The notes below the pieces were generated by a model. It did not search any database and was not told where the DNA came from. It saw only the letters and a list, made by a program, of their open reading frames with translations. Of a stretch of 64,000 bases of DNA, positions 11,161-22,390 are shown one piece after another; the stretch's first letter is position 1; each line of letters starts with the position of its first letter. A program made the translations under genes and the position numbers. This stretch comes from Papilionanthe hookeriana x Papilionanthe teres (lineage: Eukaryota; Streptophyta; Magnoliopsida; Asparagales; Orchidaceae): positions 53,861,740 through 53,925,739 of the forward strand of contig CM040421.1 in the NCBI GenBank assembly GCA_022702705.1, read 5' to 3'.

Positions 11161-11820
11161 CTAAACATCAATCATAGCTTTCCCAGTGGCTAAAAATAGT
11201 CTTCCTAAAATGATAGGAATTTCTTTATCTTCTTCCATATCTAAAACAATAAAATCTACAGGGAAGATAAATGTATCCACTTTTACTAATACATCTTCAA
11301 TAACTCCCTTCGGATATGTAACAGAACGATCAGCTAACTGAATGGTTACTGAAGTAGGTGAAATTTCTCCCAATCCGAATCTCTTAAAAATTGATAGAGG
11401 CATTAGATTGATGCTTGCTCCTAAGTCACACAAAGCTTTTCCATAGAATTTTTCTCCAATAAGCGCAGGTATAGTGAAACTACCAGGATCTTTTAATTTT
11501 TCAGGAAGTTTTTTCTGAATAATAACACTACACTCTTCACTAAGTGCGACTGTTTCATTATCGGTAAATTTTCTTTTTTTATTTAGAATGTCTTTCATGA
11601 ATTTTACAAAGTTTGGCATCTATTCTAAAGCTTCTACGAAAGGAATATTTATTGTTAATTTCTTCAGAATTTCAAGGAATTTAGCAAACTGTTTATCTTT
11701 TTTATGTTGAGTTAATCGTTGAGGAAATGGTGGTGGAGGTTTTTCAACAGAAATTTTCATTGGTATTAAAGGATTTTCTAAGTTTGGATATTGTTGATTC
11801 TTTTCCTTTTCGATTTCCAC
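11161..11820 (-). pseudogene. Element A aspartic protease and preceding linker
   Basis: Frames 11820-11620 and 11619-11161 are separated by one stop (TAG, about 11617-11622). The linker reads PPPPFPQRL and KFLEILKKLTINIPFVEAL. The protease reads ALCDLGASINLMPLSIF, with DLGAS as the active site, then SVTYPKGVIEDVLVKVD, FIVLDMEEDKEIPIILGR and ending KAMIDV. This layout is standard for Athila-type Gag-Pol. The region at 10832-11160, leading to the reverse transcriptase, is recognisable from element B but interrupted here. Confidence 0.82.
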
Positions 11821-12007
11821 TTCCTATTTTTGACTTTCAAGTTCTTTCTGAATTCGAGGTTCTAATTCTTTTTCACTTCATAATTGTATCGCTTTAATCT
11901 GTTCATTTCCTTTGTCTTTGGGATTTATTTCCACATTACTAGGAAATGTTCCAGGTATTCTATTATTAAGCGCGATAACGATATGTCCAAGTTGAGTTTC
12001 AATATTT

Positions 12008-13328
12008 TTAATAGTTGTTCCTTGATTTTGTAATTGATTTCCTTGTATTTATAATTGATTTCCTTGATTTTGTAATTGATTTCCTTGATTTTGTAAATGT
12101 TGACCCATATTTAATATTAATTCTTCTATAGGTTGTAAATGTTGACCCATCTTGTAAATGTTGACCCATATTATTATTAAATCCAGGTGGATAATTAGGT
12201 TTATAATTAGAATTTCCTTGATAAGAGGGATTTCCTAATGGTTGTGTTATGTTGTTCATCCATGGTTGATTAGTTGTGTTATTATTCCAATTAAAATTAG
12301 GATGATTTTTCCATCCAGGATTATAATAATTCGCATAAGGATTATTGGGTCTGTTATTAATAGCATTTATAGTTTCATAATCTGATTGGGATTCTATAAG
12401 TTGTCCAGATGAATTTTCTTCTAATATAGTTAGAGAGTAATTCATTCCAAAATGATCTAATTTTTTAGATATAGCAGCGATTTGTGAAGCTAACATAGAT
12501 ATTGCATCATTTTCATGAATACTGGCTATCTTTTTCGGATTCATTCTATCAGTAAGCCATTGAAAATTATTGGTAGCCATTTATTCGATTAGTGCATAGG
12601 CTTCATTAAATGGTTTTGACATTAATGATCCTCCAAAGAAGACAGCATCGATGATTGATCTTAAAGATCCTACTAATCCATTATAGAAAGTTTGAATAAT
12701 TAACCAATCCGGTAACGCATGATGTGGGCATTTCCTAAGAAGTTCTTTAAATCTCTCCCAAGCTTCATATATTGATTCTCCATCAAACCGACTAAAAGAA
12801 GTTATATCATTTCTAAGCTTAGCAGCTTTAGATGGTGGAAAATATTTGGATAGAAATTTTTGTGATAACTCTCCCCAAGTTTTAATAGATCCAGAGTGCT
12901 AACGAATTTAACCACATTTTAGCCTTATCCCTCAAAGAAAAAGGAAAAAGTCTAAGTCTAATAACGATCGTTAGATACTCCTTCATATTTGAAAGTAGCA
13001 CATAGTTCTAAAAAACTAGCAATATGTAAATTAGGATCTTCGATAGGTGAACCACTAAATTGATTGTTTTGTATCATTTGGATAATTGCGTGTTTAAGTT
13101 CAAATGAGTTAGCGAATTACATCAAGGTTTTGAATAGTTAAATGAATTTCATCTAATGTAGGGTTGGCATAATCTCTTAATGGTCTCGTTGATTGATATT
13201 TTCATTTTCGGGAATAGTTGCCATTTATGTTAAATTTATAATTTCTCTTTTTGTTTTCTAATTATTTTAATTGTACGCTCTAATTCCGAATCGTAAGGTA
13301 TTAAATTTTCGTTTCCAAATTTTCGCAT
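12008..13328 (-). pseudogene. Element A gag
   Basis: The likely start is ATG at 13328 (MRKFGNENLIPYDSELE, matching element B). A frameshift follows within about 30 codons, and several more breaks lie between 13200 and 12600. The middle part still shows the retrotransposon gag region on the minus strand around 12600-12960 (sequence matching CPHHALPDWL and SIDGLVGS). The last open frame (12580-12008) holds NNPYANYYNPGWKNHPNF, a conserved Athila Gag C-terminal phrase, followed by a repeat-rich tail. It forms the particle shell in intact relatives. Confidence 0.75.
12015..12170. repeat. Short tandem repeats in the gag C-terminus of A
   Basis: Four copies of an approximately 21-bp unit (ttgattttgtaattgatttcc), encoding repeated Gln/Asn-Gly motifs on the minus strand. 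They are followed by three copies of a unit containing ttgtaaatgttgacccat. Element B has fewer copies of the first unit at 18505-18560, so the array has expanded in A. The second repeat shifts the frame. Confidence 0.75.
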
Positions 13329-13380
13329 ACAATTTTATAAAACAAAATAGTCCGTTACTCTAGTAAATAATTTCTTTACT

Positions 13381-13398
13381 TCCCCGGCAACGGCGCCA
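13381..13398 (-). other. Primer binding site of element A (tRNA-Asp)
   Basis: The plus strand reads TCCCCGGCAACGGCGCCA, the 3' end of plant tRNA-Asp(GUC) including CCA. The minus strand is therefore an 18-nt perfect primer binding site. It lies six bases from the proposed LTR end. Confidence 0.9.
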
Positions 13399-14523
13399 AA
13401 AACTTGACCCACTTTTTGTATGTTTGCAAATTATATTAATAGCAATGGCACCAAAAACTTGATCCCGCTTTAATATATATCTGATTTTATGATGGAATGT
13501 ATAATGTGGATTCTACGCAAGTATATATATCGTATCAAGTAATACAGGGCTCTAGTGGAGTCCTGTTTATCGATCCCACAGGGAAGTTTTAACAGATTTG
13601 TATCAGCTAAATTTAAAGGATTTACTTACTAATATAGTATACGGAAATTTAGAATAAGTAACAAAAGCAAACTAAAGTAAACTAATGCTTTAAATAAAGT
13701 TGATTTAAATATTTCAAAAAAAAGTATCATTCTCCTTGTTTTTAGAAAATTAAGTGAAAGATGAATTCAAATAGAATTTTTATTGTATTGTGACAAATAT
13801 GAGCATTCATATTCTTTACCCTTTGGTCCAGGTGCAAAGAACATTGACTAGTCCTATGTTTGATTACTGAATCTGCGGCTAGGCTGGGAGGATACTGACT
13901 GCCACTTTAGAACTCCCACGTTCCCTCACCCGAGGGCTAACATCTACACTTCGACTCTCAAACAATAGGACCAAATTGAATATTTTAGTCTGTCACACTA
14001 AAATGTCCAATTCTACGTCCGATAAATAATATTTCCCTAATTATTTGCACCCTCCTTCTAAGGCTTTTGACTTCCCTGAATATTAGATGTAATCTTTACT
14101 ATAGTTGATAATTCAACATATTTTAACAAATCAATGGGCCAGATTGAAAAGTAAATTAAGTTTTCAGTAAAAATTATCACAACTTATTTTAATATATTAG
14201 GCACTTCTATTTAATTTCATCAATTCACATAATTTCATAAACAAGGAGAAAGACTAAGAAAACTACTCAGAATGCATGGGAATTAAACAAGCATGGATTT
14301 CATTTAAAGTTAACGACAATAAACAAAGATACTTATCTTAATTTCCTCCCATGCGTAACTCCTCAAGTTCCTTTCGACTTTTCCTTCTAGTACAAGACAC
14401 TTCTAAACTCACTAATTACACTCTAAAACTCTTAAAATAGACACCAAGTAGACACTAATACTCTCCAAATAAACACACACACCAATAGACACACACAGAG
14501 ACACCCTAGACACACAAATTCAT

Positions 14524-14539
14524 CCTCTATTTATAGAGG
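14524..14539 (-). promoter_or_regulatory. LTR TATA-box palindrome (5' LTR of A)
   Basis: The minus strand reads CCTCTATAAATAGAGG, with a TATAAATA core. In the 5' LTR this would be the element's promoter. Confidence 0.6.
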
Positions 14540-14614
14540 TAGACAAAGGTCCAAGGGGTACTTAAGCACCTCTTCAAAAAAGCGTCCAGGTTCAATGTAT
14601 CTGACATTTTGAAC

Positions 14615-14770
14615 AATCTCGCTGTCGGCGAGAAACAACCTCGCCGTCGGCGGGCCTTCTAGAAGGTCTCCAAACAGCGCGATCTCACTGTCGGCGGGCT
14701 CGGGCTCGCTATCGGCGAGGTAGTTATAAATCCTTCAGAAATTTTCTTAATAATGTCGCCGTCAGCGACA
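14615..14770. repeat. GC palindrome cluster in 5' LTR of A
   Basis: Counterpart of 2447-2655. It has fewer copies because one palindrome and linker are missing, showing copy-number change between the two LTRs of one element. Confidence 0.8.
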
Positions 14771-14947
14771 GTTCATTTTGCATGAATTTCTTCCTTTTTG
14801 ATCCAAATTCGCTCCATTTCATGCTTTTTGCTTTCATCACTTATAAATCTTGATTCATGCAATAAAAATAAAGAAAATACCTTTCTTTAAAGTGCAATTT
14901 CATAAAAAAAATAGGTATGAATTTCTTAACATATTTTTCTGTGATCA

Positions 14948-15809
14948 CCTGTATGCCCGTAATGCAGTGTCTAGTCTTATAGACCAATCCAATCTATTAG
15001 GGTTTACAGTCTTTTCTAAAATACATTTAATTTCTCGATTAGAAACTGCAGCTAATCCACTGGTTTGTGGATGATAAGCAGTTGATATCTTATGAATAAT
15101 GTTAACTTTTTCTACTAATTTGTGAATATATTTATTTCTAAAATGAGAACCTCCGTCAGTGATAATCACTCTCGGCATTCCAAATCTAGTAAAAATATTT
15201 TTCATTAGAAACTTTGAAACACTCTTAGCGTCACCTCGAGGTAAAGCTTGTGCTTCAATCCATTTAGAAACATAATCAACAACGACTAATATATGAGTTT
15301 CCAAATGAAGGAACAAATGGTCCCATAAAATCTAATCCCCAAACATCAAAAATCTCAACTTTTAATATAAAATTTAGAGGCATTTCATTTCTTCTAGATA
15401 TATTACCTACTCGTTGGCATCTGTGGCAAGTTCTGATATATCTATAAACATCTCTAAAAAGAGTAGGCCATCCAGATTGTAAAATTTTATAAGCAGTTTT
15501 ATCTGTTCCAAAATGTCCTACAAAATTAGAATCATGACATTTCTAAATGATTTGTTCTGTTTCTTCATAAGGCACACATCTTTTAATTATAAGATCCTTA
15601 CATTGCTTATATAAATATGGTTCATCCCAAAAATATGTTTTAGCATCATGAATGAATTTTTTTTGTTGTTGCAAAGTTAACATAGGCGGTAAAATATCAC
15701 TTACAATATAATTTACTATGTCAGCATACCATGGTATTTTCCACTCATTTATATAGTTGTTCATCAGGAAAACTGTCAGTAATTTCATTATGAGTGTCAG
15801 GTAATTCAT
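14948..15809 (-). pseudogene. Element B integrase, truncated
   Basis: The frame at 15809-15543 covers the segment before the zinc-binding region. The frame at 15316-14948 covers the catalytic core, with VVVDYVSKWIEA, VIITDGGSHF and SGLAAVSNREIK. In the last motif the conserved acidic residue position reads A-A-V rather than A-E-V, so one catalytic residue is lost. The sequence stops at LDTALRAYR where A's LTR tip is inserted. A stop (TAG, about 15543-15545) and an indel near 15317 break the frame. Confidence 0.82.
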
Positions 15810-15815
15810 TATATT

Positions 15816-17633
15816 CTAGCCTTGATAAATGATCTGCAATTTGATTATCAGTTCCTTTTTGTTAATGATTTCAAAATCAAATTCTTGCATTAGTAATATC
15901 CATCTAATTAATCTTGGTTTGGAATCTTTCTTTTGCATTAGATATTTAATAGCAGAGTGATCAGTATGCACAATACATTTATTTCCAATTAGATAAGGCC
16001 TAAATTTATCAAAAGCATAAACAATTGCTAATAGCTCTTTTTCAAGCAATCGTATAATTCATTTCAAGCATTATTAAGAGTTTTACTTAAGCATAGTATA
16101 TAATTTTGAAAATTTTATCATATCTTTGCCCAAGTATCGCTCCTATAAGCATAATCACTAGCATCACACATAAGTTCAAATGGTTTCTCCCAATCAGGTG
16201 AAACTATTATATGTGTTGTGATTAATTTATCTTTTAGTAATTCAAAAACATTTAGGCATTCAGTTGTGAATTCAAATTTCTTATCCTTTTCTAAAAGTTG
16301 GCATAGAGGTTTAGTCATTTTTGAAAAATCTTTTATGTAGCGTCTGTAGAATCTAGCATGTCCAAGAAAACTTCTTACCCCTTTTACCGTAGTTGGAGGT
16401 GGTAATTTAGCTATAACTTGAATTTTTGCAGGATCTACTTTCATGTCATTTTCTGAAATTTTATGCCCTAATACAATTCCTCCTGCAACCATAAATTGAC
16501 ATTTCTCTCAATTTAGAACTAAGTTAGTTTTCTCGCATACTTCTAATACTTTTTCAAGATGATTCAAGCATGTGTCAAATGACGTTCCAAATATAAAGAA
16601 ATCATCCATAAATACTTCTATTCCATCATCAATTAATTTACTAAATATAGACATCATACATCTCTGGAATGTTGCAGGTGCATTACATAATCCGAAAGGC
16701 ATTCTTCGAAAAGCAAATGTTCCATGAGCACTAGTAAATGTAGTTTTCTCTTGATCCTAAGGAGCAATATGTATCTGATGATAACCGGTATATCCATCTA
16801 AAAAATAAAAAAATTTATGTCCGGCTAATCTATCCAACATTTGGTCTAGAAATGGTAATGGGAAGTGATCTTTCCTGGTGGCTGCATTTAATTTTCTATA
16901 GTCAATACATATATGTCATCCAGTAACTTGTCTTATAGGTATTAAATCATTATTTTCATTAGCTTTAACGGTCACTCCTCCTTTCTTAGGAACACAGTGA
17001 ATTGGGCTTACCCATGCACTCGTCCGAAATAAGGATATATAATACCATTATCTAACCATTTTAATATTTCTTTCTGACTACTTTCATTATTGGGTTTAAT
17101 CTCCTTTGAGGATCTACTCTAGGCTTATGTTCATTATCTAAAATAATTCTATGCATACATATTGAAGGACTAATTCCTTTAATATCTGCTAAAGGCCAAC
17201 CAAATGTTTTCTTATATTTTTTTAATATGTCTAACAATTTTAGTTCTTGTGATTAATTCAATTCAGCTGATATAATAACTGGCAGGGTTGAATGGTTACC
17301 TAAGTAAGCATATCTTAAATGATTAGGTAAAATTTTTAATTCGAGTTCAGGAGGTCTAATAATTGACGGAACTATATTCTTTTCGACGTTTTCGGTATTA
17401 TCCAACATTTCAAATTTTTCCTGTATATAATCCAATTTTTCATTGTCTGCTTCTTCAATTAATTCAGTATTTTCTTTTTCTAACTTTTCTTCATAATATT
17501 CTTTAAAATGTTCATTTTGCAAATGTTCAAGTATTTTCATTCGAAAACATTCATCTTCTTTTTCTAAAGCAGGATATTTCATTGATTTTGCTATGTTAAA
17601 AGTTACTTTTTGATCGTTTACTCTCATAGTCAA
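15816..17633 (-). pseudogene. Element B Pol linker, reverse transcriptase and RNase H
   Basis: The linker (17633-17253) is open and ends in LRYAYLGNHSTLPVIIS, leading into the reverse transcriptase. The polymerase is broken by several stops between 17250 and 16703. It is recognisable by IDYRKLN-like and GYTGYHQI-like sequence, and by an intact MPFGLCNAPATFQRCM with FMDDF at 16702-16508. The frame at 16492-16118 carries GHKIS through the RNase H start (FELMCDASDYA). The frame at 16049-15816 carries the rest of RNase H (LEKELLAIVYAF, HTDHSAIKYL). It is more decayed than the copy in A. Confidence 0.83.
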
Positions 17634-17643
17634 TTCTCTTTTC

Positions 17644-18303
17644 TAAACATCAATCATAGATTTTCCAGTGGCTAAAAAGGGTCTTCCAAATATTATTGGA
17701 ATTTCTTTGTCTTCTTCCATATCTAGAACAATAAAATCTACCGGGAAGATAAATTTATCCACTTTTACTAACACATCTTCAATCACTCCCTTAGGATAAG
17801 TCACGTAACGATCGCCTAACTAAAGAGTTACTGAAGTAGGTGAAATTTCTCATAATTCTAATTTTTTAAAAATTGATAGAGGCATTAGATTTATTCTTAC
17901 TCCTAAGTCACACAAAGTTTTTCCATAAAATTTTTCTCCAATAGCACAAGGTGTAGTGAAACTACCAGGATCTTTTAATTTTTCAGGAAGTTTTTTTCTG
18001 AATAATTGCACTACATTCTTCGCTAAGTGCAACAGTTTCATTATCTGTAAATTTTCTTTTTTTATTTAAAATATCTTTCATAAATTTTACATAATTAAGC
18101 ATTTGTTCTAATGCTTCTACAAAAGGAATATTTACCGTCAATTTTTTTAAAATTTCAAGGAATTTAGCAAATTGCTTATCTTTTTTATGTTGCTTTAGTC
18201 GTTGAGGAAATGGTGGTGGTGGTTTTTCTATAGATATTTTCATAGGGATCAATGGATATTCTAAGTTTTTATCTTGCTGATCCTTTTGTTTTTCGATTTC
18301 CAC
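17644..18303 (-). pseudogene. Element B protease and linker
   Basis: Two overlapping frames (18303-17983 and 18041-17850) are joined by a one-base shift in a T run near 17990. The linker has PPPPFPQRL and EILKKLTVNIPFVEAL. The active-site region reads TLCDLGVRINLMPLSIF. The catalytic Asp and Gly remain, but the usual DLGAS has become DLGVR. The distal part to about 17644 (DVLVKVD and IPIIFGRPFLATGKSMIDV-like) is present with substitutions. Confidence 0.78.
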
Positions 18304-18560
18304 TTCCTCATTTTTGCTTCTGTTTCTTTCGAATTTTAGTTTCTAACTCTTTTCTACTTCGTAATCGTATCGCTTTAATTTGTTCTTTTCCTCGGTCTTT
18401 AGGATTTATTTCCACATTACTAGGAAAAGTTCCGTGAATTCTATTGTTAATCAGCGGTAGCGATATGTCCAAGTTGAGTTTCAATATTTTTAATTGATGT
18501 TCCTTGATTTTGTAATTGATTTCCTTGAATCCGTAATTGATTTCCTTGATTTTGCAAGTG

Positions 18561-19766
18561 CTAACCCATACTCAATATTAATTCTTCTATAGATAACTTC
18601 TTATCTTTAAATTGATTGTTATTAAATCCAGGTGGATAAGAAGGTTTATAATTTGTATTACCTTGATTAGGTGGATTTCCTATAGAGTTGTTCATCCATT
18701 GTTGATTAGTTGTATTGTTATTCCAATTAAAATTTGGATGATTCTTCCAACCAGGATTATAATAATTCACATAAGGATTATTGTGTCTATTATTAATAGC
18801 ATTTATAGTTTCATAAGGAGATTGAGAGTCTACAATTTGTCCAGATGAGTTTTCTTCTAACATAGTAGGAGTGTAATTCATTCCAAAATGATCTAATTTC
18901 TTTCGATATAGCGAAGAATTGAGAAGCTAATATAGATATTGCATCATTTTCATGAACACCGACTATATTTTTAGGATTTATTCTTTCAACGAAGCTATCG
19001 AAAATTATTAGTAGTCATTTCTTCGATTAACGCATAGGCTTCATCAAATGGTTTTGACATTAATGAACCTCCAGAAGAAAGATCAATGATTGATCTAAGA
19101 GATCCTACTAATCCATTGTAAAAAGTTTGTATAATTAACCAATCTGGTAATGCATGATGTGGGCATTTCATAAGAAGTTCTTTAAATCTCTCCCAAGCTT
19201 CATATATGGATTCTCCATCAAACTGACTAAAAGATATTATATCATTTCTAAGTTTTGCAGTTTTAGAAGGAGGAAAATATTTGGATAGAAATTTTTGTGA
19301 TAATTCTCCCCAAGTTTTAATAGATCCAGAGTGCTTAATGAATTTAACTACATCTTAGCCTTATCCCTTAAAGAAGAAGGAAAAAGCCTAAGTCTAATAA
19401 GCATCATTGAGATACTCCTTCATATATAAAAGTAGCACATAGTTCCAAAAAACTAGCAAGATGTAAATTAGGATCTTCATTAGGTGAACCACTAAATTGA
19501 TTATTATGTACCATTTGGATAATTGCAGGTTTAAGTTCGAATGAGATAGCAGCTACATCAGGGTTTTGAATAGTTAGGTGAATTTCATCTAATGAAGGGT
19601 TGACATAATCTCTTAATGGTTTTTGTTGGTTTATAATTTCAATTTCTGGATTATTTGTCATTTGTGTTAAATTTATAATTTCTCTCTTTTGTTTTCTAAT
19701 TCTTTTAATTGTGCGCTCTAATTCTGAATCGTAAGGTATTAAATTTTCGTTTCCAAATTTACGCAT
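18561..19766 (-). pseudogene. Element B gag
   Basis: Starts at ATG 19766 and is open to 19404, with PLRDYVNPSLDEIHLTI, ELKPAIIQMVHNNQF and DPNLHLASFLELCATF. These are hallmark phrases of Athila Gag N-termini. The central gag domain (about 19400-18900) is readable in several frames. The last open frame (18881-18561) has NPYVNYYNPGWKNHPNF and ends in SIEELILSMG. It lies 86 bases from the primer site, so the start choice is supported by position and by the same start in A. Confidence 0.8.
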
Positions 19767-19852
19767 ACAATTTTTAAGTAATATTTAAAATAGTCCGTTA
19801 CTCTAGTAATTATTTTAATAATTCTATTAATTATCTTAATAATTACTTTACT

Positions 19853-19870
19853 TCCCCGGCAACGGCGCCA
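19853..19870 (-). other. Primer binding site of element B (tRNA-Asp)
   Basis: The plus strand reads TCCCCGGCAACGGCGCCA, identical to the site of A at 13381-13398 and to the 3' end of tRNA-Asp. Confidence 0.9.
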
Positions 19871-20019
19871 AAAACTTGATCCACTTTTCGATATTTATAC
19901 TTACAACTACAATATGAAAATTAGCAATGGCGCCAAAAACTTGATCCACTTTTCGATATTTATACTTACAACTATAATATGAAAATTAGCAACGGCACCA
20001 AAAACTTGATCCCGCACTG
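19861..20019. repeat. Tandem copies of the primer-site/LTR-end segment in B
   Basis: The 65-bp segment at 19861-19925 (from aacggcgccaaaaacttgatcc) is repeated at 19926-19990 with only two differences. A third partial copy starts at 19991 (aacggcaccaaaaacttgatccc). Each copy contains the inner part of the tRNA-Asp complement. Confidence 0.9.
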
Positions 20020-21473
20020 AATATATATACTGATGATTCTGTTATGGATTTTATGATTTATATTGTGGATACTACGCAAGTATACGTATCGTTATTAAGT
20101 AATATAGGGCTCTAATGGAGTCCGAGATATCGATCCCACAAGGAAGTTAGAGAATTTCAAAGACAAATTAAAGTAGACTTACTTACTAAATTAGTATACG
20201 GAAATTAAGAACACTTAGACTAAAATAAACTAATGCTTAAAAGTTGAAAATAAGATTCTAATTGAGAAAAGCATCTTTTTCCTTGTTGAGAGAATTAAGT
20301 GAATGATGAATTTAAGTAGTTTAGAGTTTGTATTGTGCCAAATAGAGCATTCCTATTCTTTACCCTTTGGTCCAGTGCAAAGAACATCGACTAGTCCTAT
20401 GTTCGATTATTGAATCCGCGGCTAGACCGGGAGGATAACGGCTGCCACTTCGTAGCTCCCACGTTCCCCTCGCCCGAGGGCTAACATCTACACTTCGACT
20501 CTCAAACAATAGGACCGAATTGAATATTTTAGTCTGTCACACTAAAATGTCCAATTCTACGCCCGATAGTTAATATTTCCCTATTTATTCGCACCCTCCT
20601 TCCAAGGCTTTTGACTTCCGTGAATCTTGGATGTAATCTTTTCTATAGTTGATAATTCAACATATGTTAACAAATCAATTGGCCAGATTGAAAGTAAATT
20701 AAGATTTAAGTAAAAGATTATCACAATATTTATTAATTTTAGGCACAGTTACTTTCGATTCATCATTTCACATAATCTCAATAACAAGGAAAAAGACTAA
20801 GGAAACTACTCAGAAAGCATGGGAAAAATAACACAAAGCATGGATTTCATTAAAGTTAACAAATATACTTATCTCACTTCTTCTCCCCAAGCAGACTCCT
20901 TGAAGTTCCTTTGACTCTTCCTTTCAGTACAGCACACCAAAACGCTAAACACTTTATCTACTCACTAAAAAGACTCTTGAATGACACTTAACTCACACAA
21001 AACTTACACACAAATTGACACAAAACTGACACTCAAATTGACTAAAATTCGCCTCTATTTATAGAAGGAGTCAAATCTCCAAAGTTTGCTTAAGCACCTC
21101 TTCAAAAAGCGTCCAGGTTCATTGTATTTTGGCTCTTTTCAGATGTCTCGCCATCGGCAGCTTGATCTCGCCGTCAGTGGGCTTCTAGAAGATGGGCTAA
21201 CCGCACCGATCTCAATGTCAGCAGGCTCTTTATAAAATATTCAAAATCTTTTGGGAAAATCTTGCTGTCGGCGGCTTAAATCTCGCCGTCGGCGGGACAG
21301 TTCAATTTTTATCAAATTGAGTTCTTTTTGCTCCAAATCCGCTTCTTTTGTGCTTTTTGCTTTCAGTACTTATAAATCTTCATTCCTGCAATAAAATAAA
21401 GGAAATACCTTTCTTTAAAGTGCAATTTCATATATAATTGGAATAAATTTCTCAATACTTTTTTATGTGGTCA
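19877..21473 (-). repeat. Element B 5' LTR
   Basis: Starts on the minus strand at TGACCACAT (21473) and ends TCA at 19877, six bases before the primer site. It is alignable throughout with the LTR of A but clearly diverged. It includes a TATA-like site at 21053-21068 and GC palindrome remnants at 21145-21295. The flanking bases after 21473 are ATGGT; the matching duplication cannot be found because the other end of B is absent. Confidence 0.8.
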
Positions 21474-22390
21474 ATGGTTGATGGGAAGTATCTTCTTAGT
21501 TTGGCTAATTTTGGAGGAAATCCCCTAATTTGAGGGACCCTTGGTCCATGGCTCAACTAGGGTGAGATAGGTGGATCTAGGTTGGATCTTAGGGCTTAAA
21601 AAATGGTTATGGTTGCTAAGGTTGGGCTAGACCAAATGGTTTAAGGTGAGTTTGGGGTTTGGTCTCAAGATTATGATTTAGACTTGGACCTAGGTTTGGG
21701 CTTGGCTTGGGCTTAGATTTGGATCAATTAAAGGTTCAATTTGATGTAGAGTAATGTCATGAGGCATTTGGGTATCAATTAGGTTGAAATTGATGCGTCA
21801 TGAAGTTCAATATAGTGAAATTTGGAATTTTTGGGCAAAATTGAGTATTTTGATTTGGGTTGGATTTAGGGTTTGGAATTGGATTCGATTGGGCTAGAAT
21901 TTGGTTCAAATCGGGTTTGTACATGATGAAAATTGATTTGGGATTGAAATTTGGAGAGTTTGAAATCAATTTGGTGGAAATTAGGGGTGATTTAAAGAAT
22001 TTGGGCACTTAGGGGCAATTTGAGAATTTTGGCTAATTTTAGTAGATATGGGTAAAATTGAAGCTATTGGGTGGTTCAAATTGGTTTTGGGGACATTTTA
22101 AGTGAATTTGAAGATTTTAGGAATTTTTTGGGCAAGAGGGGGTATTTTGGTAATTTTGGCAAGTTTGGGAGTATTTTGGGAATTTTGATGATTATGAAAT
22201 ATTTTGGTCAATTTGAGTGGTTTGGAATGATTTGAAATGATTTATGAAGAGAATTTGAGAATTTGGGCAATTTTGGGAAAATTAGGGTTTTAGGGGCATT
22301 TTGGTAATTTTGAAAAAATTTAGGGCTAAAAGGTCAAAATTGGGGATTTTGGCAAAATTGGGATCAATTGAGGATGTTAATCATAAAATT
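21474..22390. repeat. G/T-biased degenerate simple-sequence tract
   Basis: About 900 bp in which the plus strand is dominated by short phrases such as ttttgggcaa, atttggg and ttgggtttgg, with almost no C. A run of loosely repeated 15-25 bp units is visible. The minus-strand open frame at 22008-21775 (Asn/Pro-rich) is a by-product. No protein family is recognised. Confidence 0.6.

Larger units (their letters stand above)
1476..14947 (-). mobile_element. Element A: Athila-like Ty3/gypsy LTR retrotransposon, decayed, with extra ORFs
   Basis: The element runs right to left: 5' LTR (13405-14947), tRNA-Asp primer binding site (13381-13398), gag, protease, reverse transcriptase/RNase H, integrase, two extra-ORF copies (6324-7480 and 4308-5420), polypurine tract (2827-2840) and a truncated 3' LTR (1476-2826). 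The order, the tRNA-Asp primer site, the lack of a chromodomain and the extra ORF after pol all fit the Athila/Tat branch. The two LTRs look close to identical over their shared part, with scattered substitutions and small indels, so insertion was not ancient. All reading frames carry stops or shifts, so it is not autonomous now. Its right tip abuts element B's integrase, showing insertion into B. Confidence 0.85.
13405..14947 (-). repeat. Element A 5' LTR
   Basis: The LTR starts on the minus strand with TGATCACAG at 14947 and ends in TCA at about 13405, followed by AGTTTT and the primer site. It is near-identical to 1476-2826 over the shared part. It contains the TATA palindrome at 14524-14539 and a GC palindrome cluster at 14615-14770. 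A degenerate copy of the primer-site region lies inside it at 13444-13467 (aatggcaccaaaaacttgatcccg), so the true LTR end could instead be at about 13460. Confidence 0.82.
14948..21473 (-). mobile_element. Element B: second Athila-like Ty3/gypsy element, interrupted by A
   Basis: Same layout and strand as A: 5' LTR (19877-21473), tRNA-Asp primer site (19853-19870), gag, protease, reverse transcriptase, RNase H and integrase. It ends abruptly at 14948, mid-integrase, where A's LTR begins. Protein segments are clearly homologous to A but diverged, and the LTRs differ much more from A's than A's two LTRs differ from each other. B is therefore a separate, older insertion. Its distal integrase, any extra ORF and its 3' LTR are not found on the far side of A. 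Confidence 0.85.

Noticed and set aside
21775..22008. Asn/Pro-rich minus-strand frame
   Set aside because: By-product of the G/T-biased tract; no start context, no family.
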